Shown: positions 53,251-62,354 of the stretch, one piece after another
Numbering within the stretch: the first letter of the stretch is position 1
Layout: each line of letters starts with the position of its first letter
Assembly (NCBI RefSeq): GCF_029255145.1
Contig: NZ_JAPUVQ010000096.1
Coordinates: forward strand, 6,535-70,534
DNA: 64,000 bases
Direction of reading: 5' to 3'
Source of the DNA: Accumulibacter sp003538495
GTDB taxonomy: Bacteria; Pseudomonadota; Gammaproteobacteria; Burkholderiales; Rhodocyclaceae
Made by a program: the position numbers and the translations under genes
Notes under the pieces: generated by a model
Database searches by the model: none
Told to the model about the DNA's origin: nothing
What the model saw: only the letters and a program-made list of their open reading frames with translations

Positions 53251-54363
53251 TCACTCCGCCTTGCTGTTGACCACCGAAACCTGCGCCTTGCCGGCGGAAA
53301 CCTCGCCGATGACGGTGGCGTGATCGAAGCCTTCCTGCAGAAAGATCGACAGGACTTCGGTAACCACTTCCGGGGCACAAGCGAGCAGCAGCCCGCCGCT
53401 GGTCTGCGGATCCGACAGCAGCGCACGCTCGAGATCGCCAAAGTGCTTCTTGGGGACCACCACGCGCTCGCCATAGCTTGCCCAGTTGCGCTCGGATGCG
53501 CCGGTCATGCAGCCTTCCGCCAGGTAATCGAGGACATTCGGCAAGACCGGCAAGGCGGCGTAGTCGATCGCCGCAGAGACCTTGGACGCCTTGCAGATTT
53601 CGACCAGATGACCGAGCAGCCCAAAGCCGGTGACGTCGGTCATGGCGTGCACCCCGGCCAGGCAGGCCAGGGCCCGCCCGGGCGTGTTGAGCTGCGTCGC
53701 CGAGGCGATCATCGCCGTGTAGCTGCTCGCCGACAAGAGACCTTTCTTCAATGCAGCGCTATAGACGCCGATCCCCAGACCCTTGCCAAGTATCAGCTTG
53801 TCGCCGGGACGCGCGCCGGAGTTGCGCTTGAGATTGTCGGGATGGACCAGACCGATGGCCACCAGGCCATAAATCGGCTCGACCGAATCGATGGTGTGGC
53901 CGCCGGCAATCGGAATTCGCGCTCGGGCACAGACCGACTCGCCGCCTTCAAGAATTCGCTTGATGGTATCGAGCGGTAACTGCTTGACCGGCATGCCGAC
54001 GACGGCCAGTGCCAGCAGCGGCGTGCCACCCATGGCATAGACGTCGGAGAGGGCGTTGGTCGCCGCGATACAGCCGAAATCGAAGGGGTCATCGACAATC
54101 GGCATGAAAAAGTCGGTGGTCGCGACCAAGGCCTGATCGTCGTTGAGCTGGTAGACCGCCGCGTCGTCGCTGGTTTCGATGCCGACCAGCAGTTGCTTCG
54201 GTACGACTACCGGACTGGTCTTGGCGAGGATCTGTTCGAGCACGCCGGGAGCGATCTTGCATCCGCAACCGCCTCCGTGCGAAAGCTGCGTCAGTCTGAG
54301 CGGCTGGTTGGCGGTGGTTTCCGGAGCTGCAGGCTCTTCGGTCTTCGGTTTTTTTCTGGGCAT
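53251..54363 (-). CDS. selD: Selenide, water dikinase
   Basis: A 370-residue SelD producing selenophosphate for Sec-tRNA or selenouridine. The active-site region SHGGGCGCKIAPG keeps Cys (not Sec) and Lys. TTDFFMPIVDDPFDFG, NALSDVYAMGG and LLSDPQTSGGLLLAC follow. The N-terminal 25 residues are a low-complexity extension. No selA/selB, or ybbB-type gene is in the window, so the use of selenophosphate is not shown. Confidence 0.93.
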   Translation of the reverse strand: MPRKKPKTEEPAAPETTANQPLRLTQLSHGGGCGCKIAPGVLEQILAKTSPVVVPKQLLVGIETSDDAAVYQLNDDQALVATTDFFMPIVDDPFDFGCIAATNALSDVYAMGGTPLLALAVVGMPVKQLPLDTIKRILEGGESVCARARIPIAGGHTIDSVEPIYGLVAIGLVHPDNLKRNSGARPGDKLILGKGLGIGVYSAALKKGLLSASSYTAMIASATQLNTPGRALACLAGVHAMTDVTGFGLLGHLVEICKASKVSAAIDYAALPVLPNVLDYLAEGCMTGASERNWASYGERVVVPKKHFGDLERALLSDPQTSGGLLLACAPEVVTEVLSIFLQEGFDHATVIGEVSAGKAQVSVVNSKAE

Positions 54364-54433
54364 GATGGTCAGGTAAGCGGTATGGGGCGGTCACCACATG
54401 TGCGAGGCGGTACGGCGCCGCCGACAAAGCCTT

Positions 54434-54640
54434 TCAGCTTGCGTCAAAGCCTGCCTGTTCGACCGCCTTGCGCAAGATGGCGACGTTCCCGAGCGTCGGG
54501 TCGTAGCTGACGGTGGCTTGTCCGGGCTCCAGCGACACGGCGACCGCTTCGACGCCGCGCAGGGCTTCGAGGACGGCGCGGACGCTCTGCACGCAAGCCT
54601 GGCAGCGCATCCCGGTGATACGGATGACGATTGTTTCCAT
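54434..54640 (-). CDS. copZ: Heavy-metal-associated domain protein, copper chaperone CopZ-like
   Basis: A 68-residue ferredoxin-like domain with the metal motif MRCQAC (CxxC) near residues 12-17. It sits between selD and the copper ATPase, both on the same strand, and probably delivers Cu(I) to the ATPase. The variant GMRCQAC loop also allows other soft metals. Confidence 0.82.
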   Translation of the reverse strand: METIVIRITGMRCQACVQSVRAVLEALRGVEAVAVSLEPGQATVSYDPTLGNVAILRKAVEQAGFDAS

Positions 54641-54700
54641 CTGCAGTTTCCCCGTGGGCGTTGCAGGTGCTGCCGAAATTTCGCCGGTAATCTTCCGCGG

Positions 54701-57190
54701 CTACTCCTGCACGCGCGTCGCCAACCCCTGGCTGCCGCCAGGGCGCCAGCGTTTGAGGAGCAGCGAGTTCGAGACTACCGAGACTGAACTCATCGCCATG
54801 GCGGCGCCGGCGATGACCGGATTGAGCATGCCCAACGCCGCCAGCGGTATGCCGAGAACGTTGTAGATAAAGGCGCAGAAGAGATTCTGCCTGATTTTCC
54901 TCAGCGTCGCACGCGAAAGCGTGATCGCGTCGGCAATTCCGTGCAGATCGCCGCGCACCAGCGTCACGTCTGCGGCCGATATCGCCGCGTCCGACCCGGC
55001 GCCGATGGCGAAGCTGACATCAGCCGCGGCTAGCGCCGGCGCATCGTTGATGCCGTCGCCGACCATGGCCACGACCGCACCACCGTTCTTCAGCGCATTG
55101 ACCGCCGCTGCCTTCTCGCCGGGGAGTACGCCGGCCCGGAAATCATCGATGCCGGCGTCGTTGGCGACCGCGGCGGCTGTTGCCTGATGGTCGCCGGTCA
55201 GCATCACCACCCTAATGCCCATCGCCTTGAGGCGGCCCACGGCAGCACTTGAGGTGGCGCGCAAGGGGTCGGCGATCGCCAGCACTGCCAGGACGACGCC
55301 CGCATCGCCGCCCATGGCGTCGCCCGCGTCACGGCCCTCATCATCTTGCCTGTCGTGCTCCCTGCCGACCTCCGCCAGGACCACGACGGTTTTGCCGGCG
55401 CGTTGCAACTGCCCGATCAGCTTCTCCGGCAAGGTCAGGCCGGCAAAAGCATCGGCGGCACCAAGCCGAAGCAGGCGCCCGCCGACCCGACCGGTCACTC
55501 CCCGACCGGGAATGGCCCGAAACTGCTCGACCACCGGCGGGGCAAGCCCGCTGGCCTGCGCTTTCTGGAGAATCGCCCGCCCCAGTGGATGTTCGGAACC
55601 CTGTTCGAGAGCGGCCGCCAGCAGCAGCGCTTCGTCAGCCGACGTTGCCAGGGGCAGGACGTCGGTCAGCAGTGGTTCGCCGCTGGTCAGCGTACCGGTC
55701 TTGTCTACGGCCAGCACCGCGATTTTCTCGGCACGTTCCAACGCCTCGGCGTTCTTGACCAGGATCCCCGCAGCGGCACCCCTGCCAGTGGCGACCATGA
55801 TCGCTGTCGGCGTCGCCAGTCCGAGCGCGCAGGGGCAGGCAATCACCAGTACCGCCACCGCGTTGACCAGCGCTGCGCTGAAGTTGCCGCCGAGCGCCCA
55901 CCAGCCAAGCAAGGTGCACAAGGCGACGGCGCAGACGACCGGCACGAAGACCGCCGAGATCCGGTCGGCGAGTCGCTGCACCGGCGCTTTCGATCCCTGC
56001 GCCTCGGCGACCATCCGGATGATACCGGCCAGCAGGGTTTGCTCGCCGACGCCGCTGGCCCGGCAGCGCAGCATACCCTCGCCGTTGGCGGTCGCCGCGA
56101 ATACGCGATCACCAGCCTGTTTGGTGAGCGGCATGCTTTCGCCGGTAAGCATCGCTTCATTGACGCTCGACGAGCCATCGATCACTTCGCCATCGACCGG
56201 CAGGCTCTCGCCGGGGCGGACGATGAAGACGTCGCCGGGGATCAGCAGGGCGGCGTCGACGTCGATCAACTGGCCGTCGCGCTCGACGCGCGCGGTTTTT
56301 GGCTGCAGCCGAACGAGCGTCTCGATGGCGTCGGTGGTCCTGGCCTTGGCCCGCGCCTCGAGCAATTTGCCGAGCAGCACCAACGTAATCACCGCTGCCG
56401 ACGCCTCGAAGTATACGTGCAGGTCGGTGGCGCCGGAGACCGTGACCACCAGACTGAAGCCGTAGGCCATGGTCGTTCCGAGCGCGACCAGTACGTCCAT
56501 GTTTGCCCCGCCGCCGCGCAAGGCCTTCCACGCACCCGCGTAAAAACGCGCGCCGATCCAGAACTGCACCGGCGTTGCCAGCACCAGTTGCAGCCAGCGC
56601 GGCAGGACGTCGTGCTGATCGTGAGCGCCGGCACCGAACATGGTGAGCATTGGTGCGGCCAGCGGCAGCGTCAGCGCCGCCGCAATCCAGAAGCGGCGCA
56701 ATTCGGCGCGCTCGGCGGTGACCTTTCCGGCCTTTTCAAGCGCGCGCGACTGATCGTCGGCCAGGCGCCCGACAAAGCCCGCACGTTTGACGGCAGCCAG
56801 CAGCAGCACCGGATCGGCGACTCCGGGAAGATAGCGGACGCTCGCCCGCTCGCTGGCCAGATTGACTACCGCTTCGACACCGGGCAGACGATTGAGCAGC
56901 TTCTCGAGCCGCGTCGAGCAGGCGGCGCAGCTCATCCCGTCGATGGCCAGTTCGAGCGTCCGCGGCGGCACGCTGAAACCGGCTTTCGCTATCGCCGCGA
57001 CGACCTGTTGGGAATTGCTTGCGCCATCCGACAGGTCGACCCGCGCGCGCTCGCTGGCCAGGTTGACGGTGGCCGTGACACCCGGCAGGCGGTTGAGGAC
57101 CTTCTCGATCCGCGCCGCGCAGGCAGCGCAGCTCATGCCGCTGATCGGCAGGTCGAGGTGCTGGCTGGAGTTCGTGGTCTGGTCAGTCAT
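54701..57190 (-). CDS. copA: Copper-translocating P1B-type ATPase with two N-terminal HMA domains
   Basis: An 829-residue P-type ATPase. Two heavy-metal-associated domains carry MSCAAC near residues 19-24 and 85-90. The transmembrane metal path is CPCALG, the phosphorylation site DKTGTLTSG, and HP is in EHPLGRAI. The long insert before the phosphorylation domain end includes a short low-complexity stretch (EHDRQDDEGRDAGDAMGG) that is unusual. Two HMA domains fit the CopA (copper efflux) type rather than CcoI, but the SafE-hemN-fnr neighbours are those seen beside cbb3-oxidase assembly genes. Confidence 0.9.
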   Translation of the reverse strand: MTDQTTNSSQHLDLPISGMSCAACAARIEKVLNRLPGVTATVNLASERARVDLSDGASNSQQVVAAIAKAGFSVPPRTLELAIDGMSCAACSTRLEKLLNRLPGVEAVVNLASERASVRYLPGVADPVLLLAAVKRAGFVGRLADDQSRALEKAGKVTAERAELRRFWIAAALTLPLAAPMLTMFGAGAHDQHDVLPRWLQLVLATPVQFWIGARFYAGAWKALRGGGANMDVLVALGTTMAYGFSLVVTVSGATDLHVYFEASAAVITLVLLGKLLEARAKARTTDAIETLVRLQPKTARVERDGQLIDVDAALLIPGDVFIVRPGESLPVDGEVIDGSSSVNEAMLTGESMPLTKQAGDRVFAATANGEGMLRCRASGVGEQTLLAGIIRMVAEAQGSKAPVQRLADRISAVFVPVVCAVALCTLLGWWALGGNFSAALVNAVAVLVIACPCALGLATPTAIMVATGRGAAAGILVKNAEALERAEKIAVLAVDKTGTLTSGEPLLTDVLPLATSADEALLLAAALEQGSEHPLGRAILQKAQASGLAPPVVEQFRAIPGRGVTGRVGGRLLRLGAADAFAGLTLPEKLIGQLQRAGKTVVVLAEVGREHDRQDDEGRDAGDAMGGDAGVVLAVLAIADPLRATSSAAVGRLKAMGIRVVMLTGDHQATAAAVANDAGIDDFRAGVLPGEKAAAVNALKNGGAVVAMVGDGINDAPALAAADVSFAIGAGSDAAISAADVTLVRGDLHGIADAITLSRATLRKIRQNLFCAFIYNVLGIPLAALGMLNPVIAGAAMAMSSVSVVSNSLLLKRWRPGGSQGLATRVQE

Positions 57191-57224
57191 TGTCGCCCAG
57201 GGATCGGGAGGTCAAGCAAGCGTA

Positions 57225-57911
57225 TCAGCTGGCGTCGGGCCAGCTCCGGAAAGCCAGTCGGGCCAGGCCGATCAGGCCCCAGACACCGAAGGCGAGAATC
57301 AGCAGCCCGGATACGACGCGCAGCGCCGGCCGGTGCGCGTAGGCCTGCAGCCGGGTGGCAAGCAGGCCCGCGAGCAGCAGGTTGGGCAGGGTACCGGCGC
57401 CGAACGCCAGCATCAGGCCGGCTCCGTGCCAGGCCGAACCACTGGTCAAGGCAGTGGCCAACGCACTGTAGACCAGCCCGCAGGGCAACCAGCCCCACAG
57501 CAGACCGAGGGGAAACGCTTGCCGAACGGTGCGCGCGGGCAAGAAATGGCGGGTCAGCGGTTGCAGATGCCGCCATAGCTTCTGGCCAAAGCGCTCGGTG
57601 AACGCCAGAGCCCTGGTCATGCCCATCAGATACAGCCCGAGGGCGACGAGCATCAGGTTGGCGAGCAGGTACAGGACGCTGCGCAGCGGCAGCTGCCCGG
57701 ACAAGGCGAGGCTGGCTTCACCCAGCGCACCGACCAGGGCTCCCGCCGCGGCATAGCTGGCAATCCGTCCGGCGTTGTAGGCGAGGTGCAGCGAGGCGCG
57801 CGCGGGGCCTCCCATCGACAGGGCGCCGACGATTCCACCGCACATCACCACGCAGTGCGTGCCCCCCAGCAGGCCAACCAGCAACAGGGCGAGATAACTC
57901 GAATCAGGCAT
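57225..57911 (-). CDS. TauE/SafE-family membrane protein beside copper and haem genes
   Basis: A 228-residue inner-membrane protein with about six helices. LLVGLLGGTHCVVMCGGIVGAL near the start is the signature of the small SafE-like proteins that occur in cytochrome cbb3 clusters, between ccoS and hemN. The Cys/His pair in THCVVMCGG could bind copper. ATG 57911 is chosen; the frame is open to a TTG at 57926. It lies 34 bp upstream of the copper ATPase on the same strand. Function is unproven. Confidence 0.75.
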   Translation of the reverse strand: MPDSSYLALLLVGLLGGTHCVVMCGGIVGALSMGGPARASLHLAYNAGRIASYAAAGALVGALGEASLALSGQLPLRSVLYLLANLMLVALGLYLMGMTRALAFTERFGQKLWRHLQPLTRHFLPARTVRQAFPLGLLWGWLPCGLVYSALATALTSGSAWHGAGLMLAFGAGTLPNLLLAGLLATRLQAYAHRPALRVVSGLLILAFGVWGLIGLARLAFRSWPDAS

Positions 57912-58007
57912 CAATGGACACGCCAACGCCAGGCAGGAGGGCCGATTCTACTCCTTCATCCGAGCTGGTCGCCGGTGCCCTGGTTGCGAGCTTGTTGCGG
58001 CCGGGCT

Positions 58008-59405
58008 TCAGATCACTTTGGAGTAACGGGTGCGTTGTCGGTCGGCGCGCAGATAGCGGTCGAAGACCATCGAAATGGCGCGCACCAGCATCCGTCCCCG
58101 CGGCAGGACGGTAATCCATTTGTCATCGATGCGAACGAGGCCGGCGTCCACCATTTCGCGGAGATCGTCTAGTTCGGTGGCGAAGTAGCTTCTGAACTCG
58201 ATCAGGTGGGCAATTTCGATCGACTCGATCGACAGTTCGAAGTGGCACATCAGCGATTGGATGATCGACCGCCGCAGCAGGTCGTCAGCGTTGAGCTCGA
58301 TCCCGCGGTAGACCGGCAAAGTGGCGTTGTCGAGCAGATCGTAGTATTCGTCGAGCGTTTTCACGTTCTGACTGTAGGTCGGTCCGACCTTGCTGATCGA
58401 CGAGATGCCGAAGGCCAGCAAATCACAGTCGGAATGCGTCGAATAGCCCTGGAAGTTGCGATGCAGGCGCCCCTGTCGCTGTGCCGTCGCCAGTTCGTCG
58501 TCGGGCTTGGCAAAATGGTCCATGCCGATATAGACATAGCCGGCCTCGGTCATCTTGCGAATCGCCAGGGAAAGAATCTGCAGTCGCGCATCGGCGCTGG
58601 GCATTTCAGCCTCGAGGATCCGCCGCTGTGGCTTGAAGAGGCTTGGCAGGTGCGCGTAGTTGTAGATCGAGACGCGATCCGGGCTGGCGGCAATGACGCG
58701 GTCGAGCGTGCGGCTGAAGCCGATCACCGTCTGTTTAGGTAAACCGTAGATCAGGTCGACGCTGATCGACTTGAAACCGCTGGCGCGTGCCGCGTCCATC
58801 ACCGCGCAGGTTTCTTCCTCGCTCTGGATGCGGTTCACCGCCTGCTGCACGCCCGGGTCGAAGTCCTGCACGCCGACGCTCATGCGGTTGAAGCCGAGTT
58901 CTGCGAGCAGTTCGACGGTCGCCCGATCAACCTTGCGGGGATCGACTTCGATCGAGTACTCGCCACCCTCGATCAATCGGAAGTGCCTGCGCGTAGCGTC
59001 CATCAACTGGCGCATTTCATCGTGTGAGAGAAATGTCGGCGTCCCGCCGCCCCAGTGCAACTGCGCTACTTCCTGATCGCCACCCTCCAGGTGGCTGCTC
59101 TGCAGTGCCAGTTCGCGCGCCAGGTATCTCAGATACTTGGCCGAGCGCCCATGATCCTTGGTGATGATCTTGTTGCACGCACAGTAGTAGCAGATGGTAT
59201 TGCAGAACGGGATGTGGAAGTACAATGACAGTTGCCGGCTAACGGCGCCGATGTTGCGCTTTCCGAGCCACAACTGGTAGGCGTCCGAACCAAAGGCTTC
59301 GACGAAACGATCCGCTGTCGGGTAGGACGTGTAGCGGGGGCCGTTGATGTCGAAGCGGCGAATGATCTGCGGATCAAAGACCAGGTTGCCGGCGACAGAG
59401 TTCAT
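58008..59405 (-). CDS. hemN: Oxygen-independent coproporphyrinogen III oxidase
   Basis: A 465-residue radical SAM enzyme for anaerobic haem synthesis. The 4Fe-4S motif is in YFHIPFCNTICYYCACNK (CxxxCxxC), and GGGTPTFL, SVGVQDFDPGVQQAVNR and the HemN C-terminal domain are present. The length fits HemN (about 457). ATG 59405 (MNSVAGNL) is used; the frame is open to 59474. A class II FNR promoter precedes it, so it should rise when oxygen is low. Confidence 0.95.
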   Translation of the reverse strand: MNSVAGNLVFDPQIIRRFDINGPRYTSYPTADRFVEAFGSDAYQLWLGKRNIGAVSRQLSLYFHIPFCNTICYYCACNKIITKDHGRSAKYLRYLARELALQSSHLEGGDQEVAQLHWGGGTPTFLSHDEMRQLMDATRRHFRLIEGGEYSIEVDPRKVDRATVELLAELGFNRMSVGVQDFDPGVQQAVNRIQSEEETCAVMDAARASGFKSISVDLIYGLPKQTVIGFSRTLDRVIAASPDRVSIYNYAHLPSLFKPQRRILEAEMPSADARLQILSLAIRKMTEAGYVYIGMDHFAKPDDELATAQRQGRLHRNFQGYSTHSDCDLLAFGISSISKVGPTYSQNVKTLDEYYDLLDNATLPVYRGIELNADDLLRRSIIQSLMCHFELSIESIEIAHLIEFRSYFATELDDLREMVDAGLVRIDDKWITVLPRGRMLVRAISMVFDRYLRADRQRTRYSKVI

Positions 59406-59432
59406 GTTTCCACTACAGTATTTGTTGCGTGC

Positions 59433-59474
59433 ATTATCGGACCGCGCTGAAGTAATCGGGTTGACGTGGATCAA
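59433..59474 (-). promoter_or_regulatory. FNR-dependent promoter of hemN, shared with fnr
   Basis: An FNR-type box TTGAC-GTGG-ATCAA (59461-59474, one mismatch to TTGAT-N4-ATCAA) lies between the divergent hemN and fnr. On the minus strand, 22 nt downstream of it is GATAAT (59438-59433), five of six to consensus. The start would be 59426, with the box centred at -41.5: class II geometry for activation of hemN. On the plus strand the box lies 28 bp before the fnr ATG, where binding would hinder transcription, suggesting autorepression. Confidence 0.8.
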
Positions 59475-59501
59475 ACGCAGAGTTTAGTGAAAAGGACGGC
59501 C

Positions 59502-60245
59502 ATGTCTAGCAATGATACGTCGGCGAGACTTGCGTTTGAGGTCGTCAAGACCGCCTGTTCGAACTGCAACCTCCGCGAGCTGTGCCTTCCCATCGGCCTC
59601 GATCCGGAGGAACTGAAAAGGCTGGACGAGTTGGTTTCGACGCGTAAGCGCCTCAAGCGCGGCGATTACCTGTATCGGTCGGGCCAGGAGTTCGAGTCGA
59701 TCTACGCGGTCCGCAGCGGCTTTTTCAAGACCGATGTGCTGATCGAGGACGGCCGTGACCAGGTGACCGGTTTCCAGATGACCGGCGAGTTGCTCGGCCT
59801 CGACGGGATCAGCAGCGAGGTCCACAGCTGCAATGCCATTGCCCTCGAAGACAGCGAAGTCTGTGCAATTCCCTTTTCCAACCTGGAAGGCTTGTCTCGG
59901 CAAATCCACACCTTGCAGCATCACTTTCACAAGGTGATGAGTCGGGAGATTGTTCGCGATCACGGGGTGATGATGTTGCTCGGCACGATGCGCGCCGAGG
60001 AACGTCTGGCGGCCTTTTTGCTCAACCTCTCGCAGCGCTTCAAGGCGCGCGGCTATTCGCCGGCGGAATTCAACCTGCGAATGTCGCGTGACGAGATCGG
60101 CAGCTATCTCGGTCTCAAGCTGGAGACGGTCAGCCGTGCCTTTTCGCGCTTCCAGGACGAGGGGCTGCTTGCCGTTCATCAAAGAAGAATCAGGATCCTC
60201 AATACCGCCGGCTTGAGAAAACTGATGTCGCACCAGCACAACTGA
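59502..60245 (+). CDS. fnr: FNR-type oxygen-sensing transcription regulator
   Basis: A 247-residue CRP/FNR protein. The N-terminal CSNCNLRELC (C-x2-C-x5-C) plus Cys in EVHSCNAI provide the four 4Fe-4S ligands. The helix-turn-helix includes RDEIGSYLGLKLETVSRAFSRFQDEGLL with the E-xx-S-R recognition residues that read TTGAT. ATG 59502 has AAAGGAC six to twelve bases upstream; a GTG at 59466 lies inside the FNR box. It is divergent from hemN. Confidence 0.95.
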   Translation: MSSNDTSARLAFEVVKTACSNCNLRELCLPIGLDPEELKRLDELVSTRKRLKRGDYLYRSGQEFESIYAVRSGFFKTDVLIEDGRDQVTGFQMTGELLGLDGISSEVHSCNAIALEDSEVCAIPFSNLEGLSRQIHTLQHHFHKVMSREIVRDHGVMMLLGTMRAEERLAAFLLNLSQRFKARGYSPAEFNLRMSRDEIGSYLGLKLETVSRAFSRFQDEGLLAVHQRRIRILNTAGLRKLMSHQHN

Positions 60246-60271
60246 CGGCCCGCGGTGATCGCTGCAGCGTT

Positions 60272-60667
60272 TCACGCGAACCAGGCGAGGAAGCCGAGCG
60301 GGTTGCGCGTCGATGCCACCGAAACGATGTAGGCAAATGCCACTAGCGCGGCGACCAGGAACAGCGCACGCTGCTGCTTGCTGCGCCCGCGCTTCAGGGC
60401 CATCGCGCCACACCCGATGTAGACCAGCAGAGCGATCAATTTGGCGGTCAGCCAGTCGGCGGCGAACGGGTATTGGGCACTGATCACGGCCATGGCGATG
60501 GCGCTGGCCAGCAGGCCCGTATCCACGATATGCGGCAGCACCCGCACCACTTTTCTTTGCAGCCATGGCGATTCCCGGAGCATCCACACCCCGCGCAGGA
60601 AGAAGCCGGTGCCGCTGAGAACGACGCAGCCGATATGGAGGTATTTCAACGTCAGGTATGTCATCAC
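60272..60667 (-). CDS. SirB2-family membrane protein
   Basis: A 131-residue protein with four hydrophobic helices, beginning MMTYLTLKYLHIGCVVLSGTGFF; LPHIVDTGLLASAIAMA is a family mark of SirB2. The family is of unknown function, often found in respiration or denitrification clusters. It is the last gene of the minus-strand operon beginning at 62815; a 140-bp gap precedes it. Confidence 0.8.
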   Translation of the reverse strand: MMTYLTLKYLHIGCVVLSGTGFFLRGVWMLRESPWLQRKVVRVLPHIVDTGLLASAIAMAVISAQYPFAADWLTAKLIALLVYIGCGAMALKRGRSKQQRALFLVAALVAFAYIVSVASTRNPLGFLAWFA

Positions 60668-60807
60668 GGCCCTGGTGGTCGGCGGTCCAGTTGATCGTTA
60701 GTTGAGCAAGGGGGGGCGGGCCACGCTGGCGCACTGTCACCGTACCTGGCGTGCCGGTGCTGCTGCCGCCTACCCGGAAAGCGGCTGCGCCGAACGCACC
60801 GTCTGGT

Positions 60808-62118
60808 TCACCTGCCGATCGCCGCATGGGCCGTCTGCGCTTCGATCTTCAGCCGGTGTCCGCGGTAGAACCGCACTGCGCAGACGATGTTGTACAACAG
60901 CCAGCCATTGGCTGCCAGCAGCGCCAGCCCGGCCGGATAGGCGAACCAGGTCGGTCGCACAACGGCCCCGCAGAGTAGCAACAGAGCGAGCAGGTGCGCG
61001 TACATCTGTCCGTCAATCTGCTTGCCGGCGATCACCTTGTTCATGTTTGGCGCCAGCACGCGGCCGCGGCCGAGGTTCTGCAGGTGCGACCAGACCAGAA
61101 AAGGAACGATCTTGTAGAGCATTCCGATCATCACCGACATGAAGCTGCCAACGAGCGCCAGGACACCGCATAACAGCGGCCACTCCTGCCGTTCGGCGAG
61201 CGCCGGAAGACTGCGGGCGGCAAGCCACAATGAGCAGGCAGCGAGTGCGCTGAGCATCGCCACGCACCAGTAGCGCTGCGTCGCATCGAAGCGGGCGCGC
61301 TTGCTGCGGCGCTGAAGCTGCAGCGTGAGCGTGGCGAAAACGGCGATGGATAGCACCGTGGCGCCGGCCAGAAGTGCTTCCAATCGTTGCCAGGCAGCCG
61401 TGTCGGCGACGCTCCACAAAGACAGCAAGGCCAGCACGACCCAGGAAAAACGGCCGGCGAACCATTGCGGGTAGGGCGGTGTCATCTGGAACATCGGCAC
61501 CACCACCGAGGCGACGGCGGCGAGCAAAACGACGCTCCAGCCGACAAAGCCCCAACCGAGGTGGATCGACGTCAGTTGCAACAGCGGCACTTCGAATGCT
61601 CCGGCGAGGGCGGTGGCCAGCAGCACGCCGAGGCAGACCGTGACGCTCAATCCGATCAAAGCCGCCTTCAGCCCGCGAATGGTCGGATCCGTCGACGACA
61701 CGCCGTAGAGGGAGTAGCCGGCGGCGGCAACGAAGAGTGCCACGCCGCTGCCGACCAGCGCTGCCGCCAGCCTGAAGGCGAGTGGCTGGTAGCTCAGAAA
61801 GGCTGCTGCCAGCAGCAGTGCGCCAAGGGCGATGGCGATGTGAACCAGAGTTGCAACCAGCAGCGGCCGTGGCAGGTTGGCGCCCGCCGCTACCGGGAGG
61901 ATCTGGAGCATCGCGCCGAGCATCACCTGCAGCATGAAGCCGACCGTGATCAGGTGCGTCAGCGCCAGCGCGGCTGGCGTCCAGCGCGAAGCAAAAAGCT
62001 CGGGACCGCTCCACAGCACGAGCAGCGCTGCGAGCATGGCAAACAGGGGCGCGGTCAGAAAGAAACGAAGTGGCGCAGTAAACGGTGGCGCTTGCTCGAA
62101 GGACAGCAACGCCTGCAT
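60808..62118 (-). CDS. Twelve-helix membrane protein, NnrS- or oxidase-like
   Basis: A 436-residue polytopic protein with about twelve helices. LTHLITVGFMLQVMLGAMLQILPVAAGA, SIHLGWGFVGWSVVLLA and MYAHLLALLLLC contain conserved His residues in membrane segments, like haem/copper-binding NnrS and oxidase subunit-I-like proteins. It overlaps the DUF2249 stop by one base. The exact family is uncertain. Its FNR-controlled neighbours suggest a role in nitrogen oxide or low-oxygen respiration. Confidence 0.65.
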   Translation of the reverse strand: MQALLSFEQAPPFTAPLRFFLTAPLFAMLAALLVLWSGPELFASRWTPAALALTHLITVGFMLQVMLGAMLQILPVAAGANLPRPLLVATLVHIAIALGALLLAAAFLSYQPLAFRLAAALVGSGVALFVAAAGYSLYGVSSTDPTIRGLKAALIGLSVTVCLGVLLATALAGAFEVPLLQLTSIHLGWGFVGWSVVLLAAVASVVVPMFQMTPPYPQWFAGRFSWVVLALLSLWSVADTAAWQRLEALLAGATVLSIAVFATLTLQLQRRSKRARFDATQRYWCVAMLSALAACSLWLAARSLPALAERQEWPLLCGVLALVGSFMSVMIGMLYKIVPFLVWSHLQNLGRGRVLAPNMNKVIAGKQIDGQMYAHLLALLLLCGAVVRPTWFAYPAGLALLAANGWLLYNIVCAVRFYRGHRLKIEAQTAHAAIGR

Positions 62119-62354
62119 TACGGCGTTTGATGTCGTATCAGGACGGCCACGGTGCCGTCCGGTCGGCGTTCCGTCTGCCAGGCGAAACCGTTTAGTTCCA
62201 GGGCTAGGTAGAGCGGGTAAGGCTCGCGCGGGAGGAGCACCAGAAGCTTTTCCGACCGAGCAAGGGTGTCCAGCGCTTCCAGCGTGCGCACCATCGGCTC
62301 GGGAGGCTCCAGGTCGCGTGCGTCGAGCACGACATCGGCTTCCTTCTCCATCAT
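62118..62354 (-). CDS. DUF2249-family small protein
   Basis: A 78-residue protein. VVLDARDLEPPEPMVRTLEALDTL, LLVLLPREPYPLYLALELNGF and a C-terminal strand match DUF2249 (a TusA/SirA-like fold). DUF2249 genes occur next to hemerythrins and nitrogen-oxide genes. Start is ATG 62354 or 62351, overlapping the hemerythrin stop (ATGATG). The stop overlaps the membrane protein ATG. Confidence 0.78.
   Translation of the reverse strand: MMEKEADVVLDARDLEPPEPMVRTLEALDTLARSEKLLVLLPREPYPLYLALELNGFAWQTERRPDGTVAVLIRHQTP

Noticed and set aside
59461..59502. fnr promoter TTGACG-N16-TTTAGT
   Set aside because: The hexamers exist, but the start point would fall at about 59495, inside the ribosome-binding site, so it cannot give a normal mRNA leader.
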